From assembly GCA_900548195.1 (NCBI GenBank), contig URJQ01000055.1, positions 1 through 19,029 of the forward strand: a DNA stretch of 19,029 nucleotides, given 5' to 3'. The notes beneath the pieces were generated by a model, which made no database searches, was not told the origin of the DNA, and saw nothing but the letters and a program-made list of their open reading frames with translations. This DNA comes from an uncultured Prevotella sp. (GTDB lineage: Bacteria; Bacteroidota; Bacteroidia; Bacteroidales; Bacteroidaceae). The translations under genes and the position numbers were made by a program. Shown here in pieces: positions 14,935 to 19,029 of the stretch (position 1 is its first letter; each line of letters starts with the position of its first letter).

Positions 14935-14954
14935 TCTGCTGGATGATGTAGATA

Positions 14955-14983
14955 TCAGCCGGTAACGCGGCTGACACAGTGGC
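14955..14983 (-). promoter_or_regulatory. GTAACG-loop hairpin upstream of the ThiE/TenI-like gene
   Basis: TCAGCC (14955-14960) pairs perfectly with GGCTGA (14969-14974) around GGTAACGC, followed by CACAGTGGC. It lies 20 bases before the ATG, the closest of the set. The stem is the same as in the thiH copy. Confidence 0.75.
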
Positions 14984-15003
14984 TCTTTCTTTTCTTTGCT
15001 TTT

Positions 15004-15052
15004 GTGAAAAGCTAAGAGTGAAAAGTGAAGAGTGAAAAGCGAAGAGTGAAAA
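15004..15052. repeat. Solitary GTGAAAA heptamer array
   Basis: Seven consecutive seven-base units (GTGAAAA with variants GCTAAGA, GTGAAGA, GCGAAGA) are followed by ATCGCGCTGACGCGG. The same unit and the same ATCGCGCTGACGC junction occur at 3030-3084. Unlike that array, no inverted partner is present nearby; a GGGAATA-type inverted repeat follows instead. Confidence 0.75.
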
Positions 15053-15086
15053 ATCGCGCTGACGCGGTTGGGTAATAGGGAATAGT

Positions 15087-15176
15087 AATAGGGAATAGGA
15101 GATTACCATTGCTCGCTTGAGTTACCAACGCTGGGTGTGGCTCGCTTGAAGAAAAGGTAATCTCCTATTCCCTATT
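15087..15176. repeat. GGGAATA-type inverted repeat downstream of thiH
   Basis: AATAGGGAATAGGAGATTAC plus one more C (15087-15107) is repeated perfectly in inverted form at 15156-15176, giving a 21-bp stem. The core AATAGGAGATTA is shared with the hairpin downstream of metH. The loop holds a direct repeat, GCTCGCTTGA, at 15111-15120 and 15140-15149. The right arm ends 25 bases past the thiH stop codon, so it probably marks the 3' end of thiH mRNA. Confidence 0.75.
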
Positions 15177-15201
15177 CCCTAATTCCTATTCTCTTATTTC
15201 C

Positions 15202-16332
15202 TTATACCACCTTGAAGAGGTCGAAGGAGGCATCCCAGTCTTTCCATACTGGTTCGCGACCGAGGTCTTTGAGCCTTTGATTGATTTCTTTAGCTGTGCG
15301 CTCGTCGGATACAGAGAATTGTTCGAGGGCTTCTGGATATGTGTAGTAACCGCCAGGGTTTACCTTTGACTCAGCTGACATTGTTGTGACACCGAGGGTA
15401 CACATATTGTCGCGGATGAAGGCTGGCTCACGTGTGGAGTAGGAGATGTCCACGTCGTGATCGAAGATACGCATTGCGAATGTGGCTTGCGCGAGCTGAC
15501 GGTCGGTCATGAAGCAGTTTGGCTGGAAGCCTTCATTCTGTGCAGGTCGCATACGTGGGAAGTTGATGCTGTACTTGGTGCGCCAGTAGTGCTTCTGGAG
15601 ATAGCGCAGATGGTATGCCATCATAGTGACGTCAGTGCGCCAATCTTTTTCGAGACCTATGAGTACTCCCATTCCGATGGAGTGGACGCCGGCTTGTCCC
15701 ATGCGGTCGAAGCCGTCGCAACGCCATTCAAACTTGCTCTTCATGCCGCGTGGGTGATAGAGCTTGTAGTTTTCGCGGTGGTAAGTCTCTTGGAAGCATA
15801 TTACTCCGTTGAGTCCGTGGTGTGTGAGTTCGGCGTATTCTTCAGTTGCGAGAGGCATCACCTCAATCTTGATGTTAGAGAAGTATTTCTTTGCTATGTC
15901 GATAGCTTTAGCGAGATATGGGACACCAGCTTTGGCAGGATTCTCACCTGTCACGAGGAGGATATTCTCAAATGGTGCGAGCTCTTTGATGGCTTTGTAT
16001 TCATTCTCTATCTGCTCAGGTGTGAGAATGGTGCGTGCCATTGGGTTTTCGCGGTGGAATCCGCAATAGACGCATGAGTTGCTGCATGAGTTGGTGATAT
16101 AGAGCGGAATGAACATTGACATGGTCTTTCCGAATCTCTCTTCTGTGTATTTTCTTGAGAGACGAGCCATCTGTTCGAGGTATGGCTCGGCAGCAGGTGA
16201 GAGGAGTGCCATGAAGTCATTGACGTCGCAGTGCTCTTTAGCTAAAGCTCGGCGTACGTCGGTGTCGGTCATGTGAGCTATTCGCTCTGTGGTCTCTTCC
16301 CAACTTATTTTTTTTAATTCTTCTGAAAACAT
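15202..16332 (-). CDS. thiH: 2-iminoacetate synthase ThiH (tyrosine lyase)
   Basis: ThiH is a radical SAM enzyme that splits tyrosine to give dehydroglycine (2-iminoacetate) for thiazole assembly by ThiG, releasing p-cresol. The 376-residue length is normal. The iron-sulfur motif is CSNSCVYC, with Cys83, Cys87 and Cys90 in the CX3CX2C spacing, preceded by the family's PLYITNS. VTGENP near residue 155 fits the SAM-binding glycine-rich segment. Use of ThiH, not the oxygen-dependent ThiO, fits an anaerobe. It lies between thiF and the ThiE-like gene. The ATG directly precedes the conserved N-terminal helix, and a hairpin element is 33 bases upstream. Confidence 0.96.
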   Translation of the reverse strand: MFSEELKKISWEETTERIAHMTDTDVRRALAKEHCDVNDFMALLSPAAEPYLEQMARLSRKYTEERFGKTMSMFIPLYITNSCSNSCVYCGFHRENPMARTILTPEQIENEYKAIKELAPFENILLVTGENPAKAGVPYLAKAIDIAKKYFSNIKIEVMPLATEEYAELTHHGLNGVICFQETYHRENYKLYHPRGMKSKFEWRCDGFDRMGQAGVHSIGMGVLIGLEKDWRTDVTMMAYHLRYLQKHYWRTKYSINFPRMRPAQNEGFQPNCFMTDRQLAQATFAMRIFDHDVDISYSTREPAFIRDNMCTLGVTTMSAESKVNPGGYYTYPEALEQFSVSDERTAKEINQRLKDLGREPVWKDWDASFDLFKVV

Positions 16333-16365
16333 ATTTGTTGTGGTTATTTTTTTTGTTTTTTTATA

Positions 16366-16394
16366 TCAGCCGGTAACGTGGCTGACACAGTGGC
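16366..16394 (-). promoter_or_regulatory. GTAACG-loop hairpin upstream of thiH
   Basis: TCAGCC (16366-16371) pairs perfectly with GGCTGA (16380-16385); the loop reads GGTAACGT, where the last base changes the closing pair to a wobble. CACAGTGGC follows. It lies 33 bases before the thiH ATG, after an A-rich leader. Confidence 0.75.
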
Positions 16395-16402
16395 TGTTCT
16401 TA

Positions 16403-16508
16403 AATGAAGAATGAAGAATGAAGAGTGAAGAATGGGAGTTACCATTCTTTCCTTGAGGAATCTACATTGGAATGACGTATGGAGATAAGCATATCTTCAT
16501 TCTTCATT
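16403..16508. repeat. GAAGAAT heptamer hairpin downstream of thiF
   Basis: GAAGAAT units run from 16406 to 16433 (one is GAAGAGT). AATGAAGAATGAAGA (16403-16417) is repeated perfectly in inverted form at 16494-16508. The right arm ends six bases past the thiF stop codon. It would form a long hairpin at the 3' end of a thiC-thiF transcript, just before the thiH leader. Confidence 0.75.
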
Positions 16509-16514
16509 GTCTTG

Positions 16515-17207
16515 TTATAAATCCACGGTGAATGACTGTAGGGAGCGCAGGTCGATGGTCCAAAGGCGGTCGATGAGGGGCGTGCCGAAACCGCAGATGA
16601 GCTGTAGGACTTGCAGTGCTTCGACTGTGCCTACAATGCCTGGTGTCACTCCCGTCACTTGCTTGCCAGGATGAGGCATGGAGATGGTCTCCTGCTCGTC
16701 AGGGAAGAGCGTGCGGTAAGTGGCTTTTCCTTTGCACAAAACGGCTACCTGACCGTCGAGTCCACATATAGCTCCATAGACGTATGACTTACCGAGGGCT
16801 TGGCATACGTCGCTGATAATGAAGCGAGTGGCGAAATTGTCGGTGGCATCCACTACGATGTCATACTGTGATATTATCGTGCTTGCGTTGTCCTTGGTCA
16901 GGCGATGAGGGTAGGCATTGATGATGATGTCGGAATTGAGCGCATTGAGCCTTTGCTTAGCGCATTCGGCTTTAGGCATATCGACTTGCGTTTCATCGTA
17001 GAGCACCTGCCTATGGAGATTGCTTACGCTGACTTTGTCATCATCCATGAGTCCTATGACGCCTACTCCAGCGCCAGCCAGATAGAGGGCTATGGGTGAG
17101 CCTAAGCCCCCCGCGCCCACTATCAGTACTTTGGCTTGGGACAGTTTGCGTTGTCCTTCTGCACCTATTTCAGGCAGAAGGATTTGCCTGTCGTATCTGT
17201 TGTCCAT
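16515..17207 (-). CDS. thiF: ThiF/MoeB/HesA-family adenylyltransferase
   Basis: The protein probably adenylates the C-terminus of the sulfur carrier ThiS, as ThiF does for thiazole synthesis. The 230-residue length fits. The nucleotide loop GAGGLGSP is at 31-38, the DDDKVSVSNLHRQ signature at 55-67 and DATDN at 120-124. The four zinc-binding cysteines of E. coli ThiF are not present: TYRTLFP (163-169) replaces CYRCLFP, and no second CxxC is seen. The position of the E. coli catalytic Cys184 appears to be Lys182. Sulfur transfer must then differ from E. coli, or the protein may serve another ubiquitin-like carrier. Its ATG overlaps the thiC stop codon by one base (TAATG), so translation is coupled, which supports the thiamine role. 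Confidence 0.85.
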   Translation of the reverse strand: MDNRYDRQILLPEIGAEGQRKLSQAKVLIVGAGGLGSPIALYLAGAGVGVIGLMDDDKVSVSNLHRQVLYDETQVDMPKAECAKQRLNALNSDIIINAYPHRLTKDNASTIISQYDIVVDATDNFATRFIISDVCQALGKSYVYGAICGLDGQVAVLCKGKATYRTLFPDEQETISMPHPGKQVTGVTPGIVGTVEALQVLQLICGFGTPLIDRLWTIDLRSLQSFTVDL

Positions 17208-18898
17208 TACTTAAGTTTGCGAAGGTCGTGTGTCAGTTTGGCTGCGCAGAAGTTAGGACCGCACATGGTGCAGTATTCACCGTCTGTATGCCCAGCTTCT
17301 TCGAAGTATTTGAGAGCGAGTTCCGGATCGAGAGAGAGGTGGAACTGGTCGCGCCAGCGGAATTCGAATCGAGCCTTAGAGAGTGCATTGTCACGCACCT
17401 GAGCACCAGGATGACCCTTTGCGAGGTCTGCTGCGTGGGCAGCAATCTTGTAGGTCACAACGCCAGTGCGCACATCATCTCTGTTAGGGAGTGCGAGGTG
17501 CTCCTTTGGAGTGACGTAGCAGAGCATTGCAGTGCCGAGCCATGCTATCTGAGCGCCTCCGATGGCAGAGGTGATGTGGTCGTAGCCAGGAGCGATATCT
17601 GTGACGATAGGTCCGAGAGTGTAGAAAGGAGCCTCGTGGCAATGGTCAATCTGTCGCTCCATATTCTCGCGAATCTTGTGCATTGGCACGTGTCCAGGAC
17701 CTTCGATGAATGCCTGTACGTTCTTGTCCCATGCACGGAGAACGAGTTCGCCCATAGTGTCGAGTTCGGCAAACTGAGCAGCGTCATTAGCGTCAGCGAT
17801 GCAACCAGGACGGAGACCGTCGCCGAGTGAGAGGGCAACGTCATACTGAGCCACGATGTCGCAAATCTCGTCGAAATGCTCATAGAGGAAAGACTCCTGA
17901 TCGTGGATGAGGCACCACTTTGACATGATGCTACCGCCACGGCTTACTATGCCGCAGAGGCGTGAGTCTGCGAGGTGTACGTTGTGGCGACGTATGCCAG
18001 CATGGATGGTGAAATAATCGACACCCTGCTCGCATTGCTCGATGAGAGTATCCTTATATACCTCCCATGAGAGGTCTTCCACTTTGCCATTGACCTTCTC
18101 CAGAGCCTGATAGATAGGCACTGTGCCTACAGGGACAGGGCAGTTGCGCACGATCCATTCGCGTGTCTCGTGGATATTGTCGCCAGTGGAGAGGTCCATG
18201 AGAGTGTCGCCACCCCATTTGCAGCTCCATACAGCCTTATCTACTTCTTCGTCGATGCTGGACGTAGTGGCAGAGTTACCGATGTTGGTATTGATTTTTA
18301 CGAGGAAGTTTCTTCCGATAATCATCGGTTCGCTCTCAGGGTGATTGATATTAGCAGGGAGGACAGCTCTTCCGCTTGCTATCTCGCTTCTGACGAACTC
18401 CGGTGTGATATGAGTCTCTATGCCGAGCTGCTCGCAGTTCATGTTTTCACGAATAGCGACATACTCCATCTCCGGTGTGATGATGCCAGCCTTAGCGTAT
18501 GCCATCTGAGTGATAGCCTTTCCTGCCTTTGCACGGCGTGGGAGCTGAATATGCTCAAATCGTAGGCTGTCGAGTGAGTGGTCAGCGAGGCGCATTTTGC
18601 CGTATTCGCTTGTCACTTCGCTGAGTTGCTCAGTGTCCTCACGGTCGATAATCCACTGCTGTCGGATTCTTGGTAAGCCTTTCTTGAGGTCGATTTCGAT
18701 GTCAGGGTCGGAGAAAGGACCGCTGGTGTCGTAGATATAAACAGGCGCATTCGGCTCAGTATGCGGAATGCCCTTTTCATCCTTTGTTACGGTAGGGGTG
18801 AGGTTTACTTTAGTCATTCCTACCTTGATGAATGGGAAGAGAGAGCCTTGTATGTATGCTTTCTCTCTTTTTGCGTATGCTTTTTTGTCGTTTGGCAT
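17207..18898 (-). CDS. thiC: Phosphomethylpyrimidine synthase ThiC
   Basis: ThiC is a radical SAM enzyme that rearranges aminoimidazole ribotide into HMP phosphate, the pyrimidine half of thiamine. The protein is 563 residues from this start. The unusual C-terminal iron-sulfur motif CTMCGPNFC (CX2CX4C, near 543-551) is intact, and the core motifs GGDTLMDLSTG, CEQGVDYFTIHAG and EGPGHVPMHKI are easy to see. An in-frame TTG at 18934 would add 12 residues, but it falls inside a hairpin; the ATG at 18898 with an A-rich leader is the better start. The stop overlaps thiF. No TPP riboswitch is seen in the 131 bases upstream, so regulation may lie farther up the operon, beyond the window. Confidence 0.97.
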   Translation of the reverse strand: MPNDKKAYAKREKAYIQGSLFPFIKVGMTKVNLTPTVTKDEKGIPHTEPNAPVYIYDTSGPFSDPDIEIDLKKGLPRIRQQWIIDREDTEQLSEVTSEYGKMRLADHSLDSLRFEHIQLPRRAKAGKAITQMAYAKAGIITPEMEYVAIRENMNCEQLGIETHITPEFVRSEIASGRAVLPANINHPESEPMIIGRNFLVKINTNIGNSATTSSIDEEVDKAVWSCKWGGDTLMDLSTGDNIHETREWIVRNCPVPVGTVPIYQALEKVNGKVEDLSWEVYKDTLIEQCEQGVDYFTIHAGIRRHNVHLADSRLCGIVSRGGSIMSKWCLIHDQESFLYEHFDEICDIVAQYDVALSLGDGLRPGCIADANDAAQFAELDTMGELVLRAWDKNVQAFIEGPGHVPMHKIRENMERQIDHCHEAPFYTLGPIVTDIAPGYDHITSAIGGAQIAWLGTAMLCYVTPKEHLALPNRDDVRTGVVTYKIAAHAADLAKGHPGAQVRDNALSKARFEFRWRDQFHLSLDPELALKYFEEAGHTDGEYCTMCGPNFCAAKLTHDLRKLK

Positions 18899-18926
18899 GT
18901 TTTTGTTTGTTCTTTTTTTTGTGGGT

Positions 18927-18944
18927 CCAGCCAAGGACGGCTGG
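18927..18944 (-). promoter_or_regulatory. Hairpin upstream of thiC, different loop
   Basis: CCAGCC (18927-18932) pairs perfectly with GGCTGG (18939-18944) around AAGGAC. It has a six-pair stem and six-base loop and lies 28 bases before the thiC ATG, where other genes carry the GTAACG hairpin. The loop and tail do not match that family, so it is either a divergent member or an unrelated hairpin. Confidence 0.5.
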
Positions 18945-18977
18945 GGTGTTATTATGGGATGATTATTTTTTTAAAAT

Positions 18978-18998
18978 GAAGAATGAAGAATGAAGAAT
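18978..18998. repeat. GAAGAAT heptamer array at the right edge
   Basis: Three exact GAAGAAT units lie at 18978-18998, matching the array downstream of thiF. A partly matching pyrimidine arm (CTTATTCTTCTTCG, from 19011) follows after a short loop and may continue past the window edge. By analogy it probably lies just past the stop codon of the next gene to the right. Confidence 0.65.
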
Positions 18999-19029
18999 GG
19001 CTTGCGCAATCTTATTCTTCTTCGTAATC

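Noticed and set aside
14615..15109. Open frame overlapping the ThiE/TenI-like gene in another frame
   Set aside because: Proline/arginine-rich product typical of an out-of-frame reading; its first part is read from a heptamer array.
7033..16394. Classical REP/RAYT elements as the explanation of the hairpins
   Set aside because: REP elements conserve the stem, whereas here the stem varies and the loop is fixed; no RAYT transposase gene is in the window. It remains possible that a distant enzyme moves them.
18898..18934. TTG start extending ThiC by 12 residues
   Set aside because: The TTG lies inside a hairpin and the extension is a poly-Lys/Asn reading of the A-rich leader; the ATG at 18898 is better placed.
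18899..19029. TPP riboswitch upstream of thiC
   Set aside because: The conserved CTGAGA and related core segments are not present in the visible sequence; a riboswitch may lie farther upstream, outside the window.

Overview
The window looks like chromosomal DNA from a Bacteroidales bacterium, most likely a Prevotellaceae member (inference). Supporting signs: protein similarity I recognise by eye; secreted proteins with the short C-terminal tails common in Prevotella (…GINDV…YNAVGSQIK; …LFNLTGQRV…); near absence of Shine-Dalgarno sequences with A-rich leaders instead; and promoter boxes of the Bacteroidetes type TAnnTTTG. No rRNA, tRNA, phage gene, insertion sequence or CRISPR array was seen.

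Layout: positions 1-359 are an AT-rich control region with a good leftward promoter and the start of mutS. mutS (360-3017, +) is the only recognisable plus-strand gene. It converges on a secreted family-4 rhamnogalacturonan lyase (3149-5044, -), which is preceded by a secreted protein of unknown function (5147-6856, -). Then come lgt and ychF (7219-9192, -, probably co-transcribed), metF and metH (9286-13986, -), and a thiamine block read leftward as thiC, thiF, thiH and a ThiE/TenI-like gene (18898 down to 14323, -). thiC and thiF overlap by one base.

Working together: ThiC makes the HMP pyrimidine. ThiH makes dehydroglycine for the thiazole half, a ThiF-like enzyme would activate ThiS, and the ThiE/TenI-like protein acts late in thiazole handling or coupling. 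ThiG and ThiS are not in the window and may lie to the right. MetF supplies 5-methyltetrahydrofolate to cobalamin-dependent MetH, so two one-carbon/cofactor modules sit side by side. Lgt modifies lipoproteins and YchF is a translation-associated ATPase. The lyase and its neighbour suggest use of plant pectin.

The most unusual content lies between the genes. (1) A hairpin with a constant GTAACG loop and compensating stem changes lies 20-44 bases upstream of the start codons of ychF, metF, metH, the ThiE-like gene and thiH. (2) Arrays of seven-base repeats, in four different words, mostly form long inverted pairs just past stop codons. (3) A 73-base patch between metH and the ThiE-like gene is an exact inverted fusion of a piece of each flanking gene. 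These are the best candidates for undescribed biology here.
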